A DNA stretch of 64,000 nt from a virus: the IMG/VR virus record IMGVR_UViG_3300047095_000292, positions 1-64,000 of that record. One strand, given 5' to 3'. Below the pieces are notes generated by a model. That model saw nothing but the letters and a program-made list of their open reading frames with translations. It ran no database searches and was not told where the DNA came from. Shown piece by piece: positions 26,689 to 36,900 of the stretch. Position 1 is the first letter of the stretch, and each line of letters starts with the position of its first letter. The translations under genes were made by a program, and so were the position numbers.

Positions 26689-27264
26689 TTAGGCGTAAGT
26701 GAATGCACCGTAGAAGTCAGAGCTAATTGACAGCGTCAGGGTTGCAGTAATTGCATCTGTCAGTGTTGGCTTAACTAAGATAGCTTCCATCTTACCTACC
26801 CAATAGTACACGGTGTGCTCTTTACTACCGTAGCCTACAGCAGAGCTTGCCCAGGTAGCGCCAGCGCCAGGGTCAGCGCCTAGCAATGAGAAACGGAATG
26901 CACGAGTTACACCGTCGCCTACCATTGCACCATAACCTGTAGTCCTATCCCAATCACTTGCGACAAAGTTTAGGTTAATCTGAAGCTGCGGAGCATCAGC
27001 TTGGCCTTGAATGGTCTTTGACTGCTTCTGACCATATACAGGAACCTTGACGATGTTCGGAGGAGTGCCCATTTCAGGGAAATCACGAACGTTAGTAATA
27101 CGGACAAAGCCACCAGCTACCGGAGTAGACAGAGGTGATGCGTCAAGTGAAGTGAAAAGTGCAGCAAAGCCAGTACTGTCATAAGTTACAGGAACAGTAG
27201 CAGTACCAACTGCTACGGAAAGGTCAGAGAACAGACCAGCGCCGATTGAAGAAATATGTGCCAT
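26689..27264 (-). CDS. Major tail tube protein, 191 residues
   Basis: Contains GQADAPQLQINLNFVASDWD and ends in beta-rich STLTLSISSDFYGAFTYA-like sequence (LTLSISSDFYGAFTYA). Location between tail terminator and chaperones, size and Ala/Gly/Thr-rich beta composition match siphophage tube proteins of the gpV/phi29-like fold. It polymerises around the tape measure. The 103-base gap after it may slow transcription of the chaperones. Confidence 0.78.
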   Translation of the reverse strand: MAHISSIGAGLFSDLSVAVGTATVPVTYDSTGFAALFTSLDASPLSTPVAGGFVRITNVRDFPEMGTPPNIVKVPVYGQKQSKTIQGQADAPQLQINLNFVASDWDRTTGYGAMVGDGVTRAFRFSLLGADPGAGATWASSAVGYGSKEHTVYYWVGKMEAILVKPTLTDAITATLTLSISSDFYGAFTYA

Positions 27265-27269
27265 TTGTG

Positions 27270-27683
27270 TTAAACTCCAAAATAATTAAAAGGTATAGAA
27301 TAATGAAAACGATAAAGTGAAGCATTATCTCTATCATTTCCAAGAGGGGACATTGCACTTATCCCGAACTGTGTATTTCCATTCGAAGTAAGTTTCTTGC
27401 TTTGTCCCGCTAGATATTTGTCTAGCTTATCTGCAATTGTAGCAGCCCTTCTAGGGCCAGCTCCAGCAGGTATAAATATATCTATAATCAACAATCCTGA
27501 AACAGATCCGATTCTCTTATCGCCAGTGTTACCGCTGGCAACAATATTTACTCTTACATATTCATCACCAACAACACTTCCTACAAAGTTCTCAGGAAAT
27601 GTCTTAATGTTTTCTGCCTTCCATCCCGCGAGATCAAAGATTGCATAAATGTCACCATACAGTGAACTGTACTTATCAGCCAT
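27270..27683 (-). CDS. Tail terminator protein (gpU-like), 137 residues
   Basis: Alpha/beta protein with YGDIYAIFDLAGWKAENIKT, then VRVNIVASG, then GLLIIDIFIPAGAGPRRAAT and IADKLDKYL. This corresponds to the phage tail-terminator/DUF4128 layout in which an initial helix is followed by strands. It caps the tube for joining to the head. Shares one base with the next gene upstream. Confidence 0.7.
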   Translation of the reverse strand: MADKYSSLYGDIYAIFDLAGWKAENIKTFPENFVGSVVGDEYVRVNIVASGNTGDKRIGSVSGLLIIDIFIPAGAGPRRAATIADKLDKYLAGQSKKLTSNGNTQFGISAMSPLGNDRDNASLYRFHYSIPFNYFGV

Positions 27684-28066
27684 TATGCCTCCTTTGCTAC
27701 ATTAACAGTTATAATATACCCGTCATCTTTATAAGGCGGTACCATCCTCCAGACATCTCCATTGGCCATCGTAATAGTATCGTAGATATCAGGGTTTTGC
27801 AGATCCACTGACTGAAACTGAAACGACATACCCATAGAAGAGCCTAAATTAGATCCGCTCTGTTGACTGTTATCATTTCTCTGTCGCTTTTGCTCCACTA
27901 GAAGACCTTTTATTGTCTTCGTTACTGTACTAGTAGCTGTGACTGCATCAGTGCCAAAATTATATGCGGTATTATTCTTTTGTGTCAATGTAACATTAGA
28001 AGCAAGATCTTTAACAGCATTAAATGCTTTCTTAATCTGCGTCTTGATCATGCTATTGTAACCCAT
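27683..28066 (-). CDS. Head-closure / neck protein, 127 residues
   Basis: N-terminal helix then beta strands: LASNVTLTQKNNTAYNF, GTDAVTATSTVTKTIKGLLV, and DIYDTITMANGDVWRMVPPY. The last string resembles neck proteins that seal the connector. Located between adaptor and tail terminator, as expected. Name based mainly on gene order. Confidence 0.6.
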   Translation of the reverse strand: MGYNSMIKTQIKKAFNAVKDLASNVTLTQKNNTAYNFGTDAVTATSTVTKTIKGLLVEQKRQRNDNSQQSGSNLGSSMGMSFQFQSVDLQNPDIYDTITMANGDVWRMVPPYKDDGYIITVNVAKEA

Positions 28067-28545
28067 TAGTTAGCCCTCCACCAGCTATTAGCGCCAGCGT
28101 TAACTAGTAATGGTTTGATCAATCGGCGAACGTTTGCCGGAATCAGACTAGGTGGAATGATTGTTGTAAGAGCAACTGAGCCTACCTTAAGATCATTTAC
28201 AACACCGGTATCATCAAGCAAACCATCATTTAAAAGCATATGATGTGCAAGCTCAATATTAGCAGTTATAATACGACTTGGTACCTCAGTCTCTGACAGA
28301 GTAATATTAGTACCAAGACGTGGATCGAAGTAATAGGCAGAACGCGGAAAAGCTAAAGGTTGTGATTCACCTATGGCTGTGCCTGCCCAAGATTGATCAT
28401 TCAATACACTTGCAGCAGTGACCAATGCTTGAGCTTTGGTGGCAGCGTCTGCTGATGTCCATGCTGCTACATCAAGACGATCCGCAAAGTAAGTATCAGC
28501 TTCAGCCACAGTAGCGTATGAATTTGTTCCTTTGGATAGAGCCAT
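28066..28545 (-). CDS. Head-tail adaptor (DnaT-like family), 159 residues
   Basis: N-terminal pattern NSYATVAEADTYFADRLDVA, then ATKAQALVTAASVLND and LAFPRSAYYFDPR, is typical of the phage adaptor family often labelled DnaT-like. Follows the major capsid gene. It should bind the portal ring to form the connector. Confidence 0.7.
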   Translation of the reverse strand: MALSKGTNSYATVAEADTYFADRLDVAAWTSADAATKAQALVTAASVLNDQSWAGTAIGESQPLAFPRSAYYFDPRLGTNITLSETEVPSRIITANIELAHHMLLNDGLLDDTGVVNDLKVGSVALTTIIPPSLIPANVRRLIKPLLVNAGANSWWRAN

Positions 28546-28562
28546 AGGTGTTTCCTTTAATC

Positions 28563-29819
28563 TTAGGAGTGGAACACTGGCAGAATGCCAAGACTTAGAG
28601 CAGAACTGGCCTTACGCTTCCAAGTACCGGAAGTAGTGGTAGTCATTGCAGTCAGGTCAGTCAGCAGCTGAGGCATAGAAGCAGCGATAGCACCGGCAGT
28701 GTGCACATCGGTAGTTGCAGGAGTACCACCAGTACAGCCTGCGGTATCAACCACGTAACCATAATGTGCATCTGACGGGAACTGAGTCGTTAGACCGTTC
28801 CAATCGTAACCGCCTGGATGTGCAACATAACCCCAACGATACCAGATGTCGGTAGTACCACCACCACCATATGCGCGAGCATCACGATAGATTTCAACTG
28901 GAGTAGGAACAGCCAGTGATTCCATAGCAATAGAGCCAGGCAGTACGATGAAGGAGGTCTTAGTACCAACGATATCAACACCAGCACCAGCATTAAGCTT
29001 AGCTAGTTGTGCAGTGCTAAAACTCTGAGCAGCACGAGTCTGGATCAGACGGAACTTACCACCGAAGATAGTGTCAAAAGTGACATTGGCTTCAGTTACT
29101 TTGGTCTCATCTACTAGATTAGCTGAACGCAATGATGCGAGCGTCTCTGGACTAACAACTAGATAAGCAAAGTCTGGCTCGTAGTCTTTCCATGCCATAC
29201 CGACAGCATTCAGGAAGCCTTCTGCACGAGCAGCACCTTGGATAGCAGTAGTAGCGGCAATAACAGGTTGAGCAGCACCGAGGTCCACGTAAAAGCCATA
29301 CTTCATATCAGTAGGATCATTGGTGAAGCTTTGACCACCTAGACCAGTTGCGGTAGAACCAGTAGCAGTACCATATAGAGCTTCGGAGGTTGCTACACCT
29401 TTCAGAACAGCAAGAATAGCATTGTGCTCATCCTGTGAACGAGTCTCACCGAAGTCACGACCAATCTTGGCCAGACCATCAACCTGAGTAATAACTTGCT
29501 GCATATTTACTTGGTTAGCGCCATGCGTACGGACAGTCTTGACATAGGTCGAGAAATCTGACGTGTAGTTAGTAGCAACACCAGCAGTAGAGGCGGTCAG
29601 TGAAGCAACGTTAATGGTAGGGTTAATTGGCTTGAACCAACGAACTTGTCCAATGAAGGTCTCAGTGGAAGTGTCAATGTTAGGGTTCGGGCCAACAATA
29701 CCTGTGCCTGAAAGCTTCTTTGCATTGGTATAAGCCTCGTCACTATAAGCACCAATAGCTGCTTGTAGAGCATAGGTGTTATTACTAGGGGATGCTGCTT
29801 GGGTGTAAATTTGAGCCAT
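28563..29819 (-). CDS. Major capsid protein, 418 residues
   Basis: Placed directly after the scaffold and before the connectors. The body shows HK97-like composition: an N-terminal segment with FIGQVRWFKPINPTINVASL, a long helix with RDFGETRSQDEHNAILAVLK, and YEPDFAYLVVSPETLASLRS. Later come GGKFRLIQTRAAQ and a large insertion ending GGYDWNGLTTQFPSDAHYGY. RBS AAGGAATTAAA. Codon use is regular and the gene is probably highly expressed. No delta domain is visible; a separate scaffold is encoded. Confidence 0.85.
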   Translation of the reverse strand: MAQIYTQAASPSNNTYALQAAIGAYSDEAYTNAKKLSGTGIVGPNPNIDTSTETFIGQVRWFKPINPTINVASLTASTAGVATNYTSDFSTYVKTVRTHGANQVNMQQVITQVDGLAKIGRDFGETRSQDEHNAILAVLKGVATSEALYGTATGSTATGLGGQSFTNDPTDMKYGFYVDLGAAQPVIAATTAIQGAARAEGFLNAVGMAWKDYEPDFAYLVVSPETLASLRSANLVDETKVTEANVTFDTIFGGKFRLIQTRAAQSFSTAQLAKLNAGAGVDIVGTKTSFIVLPGSIAMESLAVPTPVEIYRDARAYGGGGTTDIWYRWGYVAHPGGYDWNGLTTQFPSDAHYGYVVDTAGCTGGTPATTDVHTAGAIAASMPQLLTDLTAMTTTTSGTWKRKASSALSLGILPVFHS

Positions 29820-29831
29820 TTTAATTCCTTG

Positions 29832-30554
29832 TTAGAGTTTGCCCTCCGCTGCGAGTTTTAGAACTTCAGCTTGGGACATATTAAATAGAGATTTCTTACC
29901 AGTAGGTGCTTCGCCAGTTCCAGCACCGGAACCTTGACTACCACCACCAGTATTTACCTTTGCTTTGAATAGAAATGACTGTTCATCGTCTCTTGAAAAG
30001 GCTTCACAATAGTCCTTGATAGAGATGCCAGTACGATGTACCCACTGGCCTTGCTCATTCTGAACCAGGTTACTAACAATCTCCTTATATGCCATATCAG
30101 AAGCTTTATCGTTTCTGAAGGTGTAACTCTTAAGTGCATCGCGCACAGCAACATCACGGCTTAGTTCCGTGTTTTGCTTTCTAAGAGCTTCATTTGTGGC
30201 TTTTTCTTCAGCAAGACGCATTTCAAAAGCTTCTTTGTGTTTGCCATCTTCCTCAAGTTTCTTTAGAGTTTGTTCCCTTTCCTTTGCTTCGAACTCTGCA
30301 TTCTTTTTAAGTGCAGCATCTCGTGCAGCGTAAGCTTTATCGAGATTTGCCTTAATAGGTGCTAGTTCTTTCTCAAGTCGATCTTTGACCAGTTTAGAGA
30401 TCATATCCTGATCACGCTCTTCCTGAGATAGACGCGACAAACGTGCTGTCTCTGCCTCTTGCTCTGCAGCAACTCGTGCGGCTTCCGCTTCTGCGTCCTT
30501 TACGGCTTGTGCAGCAGCTTCAGCTTCGGCAGCAATCTTTTCTTCTTCAGTCAT
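29832..30554 (-). CDS. Capsid scaffolding protein, 240 residues
   Basis: Almost entirely charged helix: Glu/Ala/Lys-rich coiled coil at about 1-150, then a Gly/Ser linker (GGGSQGSGAGTGE) and a C-terminal capsid-binding-like helix FNMSQAEVLKLAAEG. This is the classic arrangement of phage scaffolds encoded immediately before the capsid gene. Confidence 0.85.
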   Translation of the reverse strand: MTEEEKIAAEAEAAAQAVKDAEAEAARVAAEQEAETARLSRLSQEERDQDMISKLVKDRLEKELAPIKANLDKAYAARDAALKKNAEFEAKEREQTLKKLEEDGKHKEAFEMRLAEEKATNEALRKQNTELSRDVAVRDALKSYTFRNDKASDMAYKEIVSNLVQNEQGQWVHRTGISIKDYCEAFSRDDEQSFLFKAKVNTGGGSQGSGAGTGEAPTGKKSLFNMSQAEVLKLAAEGKL

Positions 30555-30558
30555 TTTA

Positions 30559-30612
30559 TTTTCCTTTACGAGTACAACTCGCTTTAATTATAAGAGTTAC
30601 AAACTCTAAGAT
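30559..30612 (-). promoter_or_regulatory. Two short hairpins with TGT loops before the scaffold gene
   Basis: AGAGTT-TGT-AACTCT (followed by TATAATT) and CGAGT-TGT-ACTCG lie between the polymerase stop and the scaffold RBS. The first could be a weak terminator. The small stems with 3-base loops also resemble the hairpin promoters used by N4 virion RNA polymerase, but only two copies are seen. Confidence 0.35.
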
Positions 30613-30925
30613 TTAACCGATTCCATACCAGTACCTGTTATCTTTAAACTGTCCAGGGACAGCTGCAAGGATATCTTCTCTGGTTAGAATATCTGCCTGC
30701 GTTAATAGCTTACCATCGATCCTTGACCTTCCAGCCACAGGTATCAGACCAATATCGATAGCTTCATTCATGTACTTTAGATATAACTCACGCGGCATTC
30801 CGCGAGCGTACATTTCATCTAGAGTAGCTTTTATTGATTCACTTTGTACTGCTCTTGCATAGATTTCTTTTAAGGCCTGACGAGATTCTAACATATCTGC
30901 TGCATTTGTAAAGAAGGCGTCGTGT
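30613..30925 (-). CDS. MuF-RNAP exon 5 (residues 1436-1539)
   Basis: Completes Val1436 and begins HDAFFTNAADMLESR, motif C of single-subunit polymerases with catalytic Asp1438. Continues with helical thumb/C-terminal sequence and ends FKDNRYWYGIG. Confidence 0.88.
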
Positions 30926-33900
30926 CTTTGTGTTCAAAAATGTTCGTTAAACATTCTCAGTATTGTCGAGTTAGTTATTTAATAATTCTTCCAAGTGTTA
31001 CCAATTCTTATTTGCCTAATAGTGCTAGGATGCGCATTGTAGCTAACTGCAATTTCAGCATCAGATATTCCATTCTTAATTTTAGATCTTATATCAGGAA
31101 TGTTCTCTGCTGTTATCTTGCGGGTCCGCAACTTACCACCATAACGACCAATCACTTCAAGACCTAAATGTGTCCAGCTCTCGCCAAGGCGTATTGCGTT
31201 AATAGATTGACGTGTGACACCATACATAGCAGCAATCGCGGTATCTTTATACCCTACTGACATATAGTATATAATATCAGGAATATCGTCCTCTACTAAA
31301 ACAGATTCCGGTCTACCAGAACCATTTAGCATAAGACCTGTATCATACGCATGTTGGACGTTTTCACGAGGTGTTGCCCACGCTAGATTACCAACTACGT
31401 TATTATCTCTAATTCCGTCTAAATGATTTACTTGTGTTTTGTTTTCTGGATTAGGTATAAAAGCTTCTGCTACAAGTCTATGTACTTTCGCCCTGAATGG
31501 TTTACCATCTACTTCTATTTTAAAATGTCTATAACCATTTTGCAATGAACCATACGTAAGCAAACCAGTGCTTTCGCGCCTTAATCGCCCCAAACTGCTT
31601 ACAGCATATCTCTTATCTTTATTGCATATACACCAAAATTCTTCCATTACATTTACTCCTTGTGTCTCGACAACACATCTGCATATTACTGTGCAGAACA
31701 GACTATATCTTCAACAGCCTTATTGCTAGCTGTTGCCCCGCGTTTCGAGCAGACTTCTGCCCTACTCTACTTGGTAGTTACACCGTTCGATAGTCGTTGC
31801 ACCTTGCTCTTGCGAGCCTTGGCTCAGGATTGCCCTTATGAGGGTGTCCCCTGAATTAGCGGAGTTTTACTACGGCAAGTTATTCACCGTACCTGTTTGA
31901 ATATTATTCTTTTGTCCCCATAGATGAAATTGCTTTACGATAACCGCATCGTTCAGTTTGTTCAATAGTGTTCGTTAAACGCTATCGGTATTGCGCCAAT
32001 TAGCATTTTACTTCCTTTAATGTTGCTTGGCGCGCAACACCTGCATGTCACCATGCAGCTCAGACTATCTCTTATACTATTACTAGTATCTCTACGTTTC
32101 GAGCAGACTACTGCCCTATGGACTTCATCTTCTGTTCTAGAAGGTATGTCCTAGTCGTTGCACCTTCAAAACCATTCCTGGTTAAGCTTGGCTCAGGATT
32201 GACTCATGGAGTGTTTCCCTGAATTAGTAGAGTTTATTCACAGCATTTTGTTTACTGTGATTACCGTTTACGGCGTAAGCCGTTCTAGCCTTGCCAGTAT
32301 CTACAATATCGTTAATAGTACCTTTCTTATTTAGGAAGTACTGTTCCCATGTTGTAGGCTCTGTCTTTTGCTGTACCTGAATAATATTATTTATCCATTT
32401 ACCTTCAGCATTTTTGTATGCAAGCTTCTCTTCAAAGGTCTGCGTAAATACCTGTTCCAGAGTTTTACCATCAAAGTTTACCCATGGAATATTAGTCCAA
32501 GACTTTGGTAGCTTATTATCGTAACCAACCTCAATACCTTTGGTAACATCGATACCGGCTATATCAAACTTACCGATTGTAAAGCCAGTCTTTCGATCAA
32601 CAGGAGATTTATAACCCATGATAATATTAGAGACAGTACTGTCTGGCACATATCCGGGAATACGATTAAGTATCTTTTCTTTAATACTTTCATCCTTAAT
32701 CCCAAGTGTACGGCTTAACCATTTAGGTAGTCTCTTACCTGCTTTATAATCACCGTATATTGCAGTCTTTAGAGTAGACACAGGGGCAATACTAGCTGCC
32801 TTTGGTTTAGCATGTAAGGCATAATCCTCAGCAAGTCTACCGAAGAACTTAGTAAAGTCCTTTAAGATAGGTACTTGTGATCTTAAATTCTCGGACATGA
32901 TCATTGCAATCTGTTGAAAATCGTCAGGTGTCACGACCTTGCCATATTCCCTGCTAAGTTTCTCAACAAAGTCTCTTGTACGGGGTTCAAGGAAATATAG
33001 TTGTTCAAGCATATCATCACCAGGAGCTAAGCCCTTATTGAACATATCCTTCACATCTTGTCGCAATGCCTTCAGTTCTCGATACATATCTGGATCGAAT
33101 TTTTCATATCGAGCCATCCTTGCACTGATCTCCGACATGACAGCATCACGCTCACTGGCCTTTACAACAAGAAAATTTTCCTGCTTCTCTAATACCTTAG
33201 CAAGTTTGTTTTCTACGTTCATAATGCCTGTACGCTCGCCTGCTCCGTAAAATGTTACCATATTTTGCATTTATGTTTAGTATGATTCGTTAAGTCATAC
33301 TGGTGTTATTGTCAAGTTTGTTAATTAGTAATTAGTCCAAGTTTTCTTTGCTATTCTTAATACTACCCATATTACTTACGAAGTATGGTAAGTTGTCTAT
33401 CTGTTTCCAAATCTCGTCCATTTTATACTTTCACATGTGTCTTGACAACACCCTGCATGTTACCATACAGATCAGACTATATCTTCAAAGTAGCATAGCT
33501 ACGATGTCCCCCGTTTCGAACTCACTTGAGTCCTACGTCTTTCGACTAGTCGTTGAACCTTCAAAAGTGTTTCCACTTAAGCTTGGCTGCTGATTGTCCT
33601 GCAACAGGAGTTTCCAGCAATTAAAGGGATTTTACAAGACCAAAAATTAGCCTTGGAAGCCTTACGCAAATCTTTCTCTGTCAGACCTAGCTTCTTGTTA
33701 AGTTCTCTGAACCTTGGATCATTAAAGGTACTTGCTGCTATCTCGTCGTATAACCTCTGCTTCTGATTAGTAGGTACCACATTACTAAGTTGAGCTAATT
33801 GTTTATTCTTTGTGGCAAGTGCAATAATCTGTGCTCCAGAAGAGCTAGCATCTTGCTCTAGTGCGATGGCTATCTTATAGCTGTTAAGCCTCTTCAAGCT

Positions 33901-36900
33901 AGCCGCAGAATAATCACCTCCTAAGTATTCGTTTATCTTAGACATCTCTAAAGCAAACCGTAGGACTTTTCCCTGTTCCTCTCCGTCGATCTCCTGTAAA
34001 AATTTTGATTCTAATATTTTGCGTATATCATTAGGCTTACCACGACGCATCTGATCACCAAGTTGTATCATGTCTTTGCGCCACAGTGTAGCAATCTGTT
34101 GTCTACCAAGTACTGATAGCGAGTTATACCTGTCTTCTAGATGATCAGATGCTCCACCTAGAAAGGCTCCTATCTGGTCCTGGAAGTTAGCAAACTCAAT
34201 ATCGCTAAAGTTCTTAGCCTGCGCCGTGTTTAAAAACGGTCTACGTTTATGTTCAACAGTATTCGTTAGATACTGCCAGTACTTACCAAGCATTGTTATT
34301 GTTTAATAGTTTTTCCAGGTCTTACCAGATATAATGCCAGAGATAGTGCCGCTATGCACATTATAATCTCTGCCAATAGAAGCTAAACTTTCTCCAAGTT
34401 CGTGTCTAGTTCGTATATCTGGAATATCCTTACCTGATAGTTTTTTCTCACATATGCTACTTTTAGGACTCTTAGCTGGAAACACTAAGTCTGGTCTAAC
34501 TTGTTTCCATGTATCCAAGGTTCGTATCTTAGATATTGTTCCTTTATTAACACCAAACAGCAATCCTATTTCGGTATTATTTAACTCATATTCTACAAAT
34601 AGCTTTTTAATATTTTCGACATTCTCTTCATTTAGAACAGCTATGTATGTATCCGAACCAGAAACGCACATATCATTTGACCAAGCGTGTTTCATATTAT
34701 CTACATGCGAAAGCCATTCTAAGTTTTCTACTCGATTATCCGTTTTCACTCCATTGATATGATTAACTTCAAGTGATAGATCTTTATTTTCTATAAACGT
34801 TATTGCAACCAGACGATGCACTGCAATCGTAATATCATCTATATTTACAGCTAGATAACCTTTGCAGTTATCTTTAACTTTTAGCAGTTTCTCACTTTTA
34901 TTCGACCATACATTTCCTAGAGTGCTAATTAAATACTGCGTATTCTTATACTGTTTCCAAATTTCTGTCATGTTAATCTTCCATGTCGTGCTTGGCAGCA
35001 CTTCTGCAATTTCGTTTCCTTATATGCAGACCAGACTATATCATCACCGCTGTCATAACAGTACGGTGTTGCGCGCTTCCATCGGACTTCCGATGTACTC
35101 CCGTAGGATAGTCGTTGAACCTTCAAATTCATTTCTGAATAAGCTTGGCTGCTGATTGTCCATTAACGTATGGAGTTTCCAGCAATTCACGCAATTTTCG
35201 ATGTATATTACTATACAAAGCTTCTGATAACAAAAGTTTCTCCGCTTTGAGGCCCAATAAAGCCTCGTTCATATATACGTGCGCGATGATCTAGGAAGGG
35301 ATGATTGCTGAATGCAACATCCTTTGTCCTAAGCCATTTCATTGACTTAAGCCTCTCATATGCATCACCACGTTCAATCATATACTCACGATACTTGTTC
35401 AAATCATTGTAATACTTAGCTGCACCCTTATCATCTTGAAAGTTTATAAGCTTCTCAATGAAATCATGAAAGTCTGGATCTACCTTGTATTTTGCTGACG
35501 CTGCCCAATTAAGAGCCCTTGTCATATCTTTATCAATTAACTTGGCAGGGAAATCGCTAAAGGAACTTGTAGATGTAATAGGAATTCGAGTATCCATTAG
35601 TCCATACATACCCCTATCAACAAAGTATGTTTTATAGCCCTCACGTATCAAGAGTCTATTACTATCTACAGTAACACCAACACGAAGACCCACATCTACC
35701 TTTCGAGTAAGTCTAGCATACTCTTGAATCCTGGGATCTACAATTCGTAGATTCACTGAGAATGTATCATAGTATGGACCAAAATATGCTCCAAAGTTTC
35801 TACTCTTCATTCTACGTTTCTGTACGCCAAAGGTCTCTAATTCATAGAAGCCCTTACCATGCGCGTCATCTAACAGCTTTACTCCAAGATTATACCATTC
35901 GTTACGGCTACCACGATAGTTAGCCATATTATATAAGTCACGGCCTAGTGCAACTGCTAATTGGTCTCTATCAGGTGAGTCTGCTAGACTAAGACGCCTT
36001 GCAAACTTTAAATAGAAATTATCCAACTGTTCATCATCTAGCCTTATCTTTAATTTAGCGGGTAGCCTGAAGTCTAGTATGTTACGTAACTCTTTAGCGA
36101 TCTTCGGAGCAGTGCGATCTTCCCATTTATTCTTAGCAATTATATTAGAAATAAAGTTATCATGTAGCTCTTGTAACTGAGTTGGACCAAGAACTGGATC
36201 AATATAATTAGCTTGCTTTAATTTGAAAAGAAGATTAGCATCTTTTCTAATTTGAGTCTCGATATAATCAGATACGTTCATAATATCAAACTTAATCTGA
36301 CCTTGTAAGACAGCCTTCATGTTAGTCCATGGCTCTTTGTTATCACGAAAACGCCCAAAAGTTATCCGGAGATTTTCAGTAATTACTGCCCTCTCGTTAA
36401 CACCCATGTGATCTTCAAGGCCATCTACAAAGTTCTTAATGAACTCTTTATCTCTAGGTAGAAGAGACTCACTCTCATCTACAAGTTTATACGTATTACG
36501 CAATGTATCAGGACTTGGTTGGTACATACGGGAATCATCGTACCTGCCAGTGATCGGATTATATTTTAAATTCTCTTCTCTAGGTGGTGATCCAAGTACT
36601 CTTGCCTTAGTATTCTTTTTATTATGTAGTAAAGTGCCTCGATAATTCGTAAGAGAAAGCGTACCATCTAGCTCTCCTGATTGCAATATGTAATATTCTT
36701 TAAGAGCTTTCTGGAGTTCCTTATTGTCATAAAATTCATCAGGTCTTGCTGCACCTAACTTAATTACATCCAGTCTCTCCTTCGCCAACGCGAATCTTCG
36801 AGTGTCACCTGGAATTCCATACCCAGAGTCAGTAAGACCTCTAAGCTCTCTAATCCCGACGCTATTGCCGCCTGCATTAGAGAACTTGTCCAAGGTAAGC

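Noticed and set aside
30613-30894. Separate 93-residue gene starting at ATG 30894
   Set aside because: The residues just upstream are motif C of the polymerase (HDAFFTNAAD). It is exon 5, not an independent gene.
32224-33270. Independent 348-residue gene
   Set aside because: Begins and ends at group I splice sites. First residues are the second half of polymerase motif B.
33577-34302. Independent 238-residue gene with its own ATG
   Set aside because: The upstream codons are intron 3'-end sequence. The body is polymerase exon 2 and the end is intron 2.
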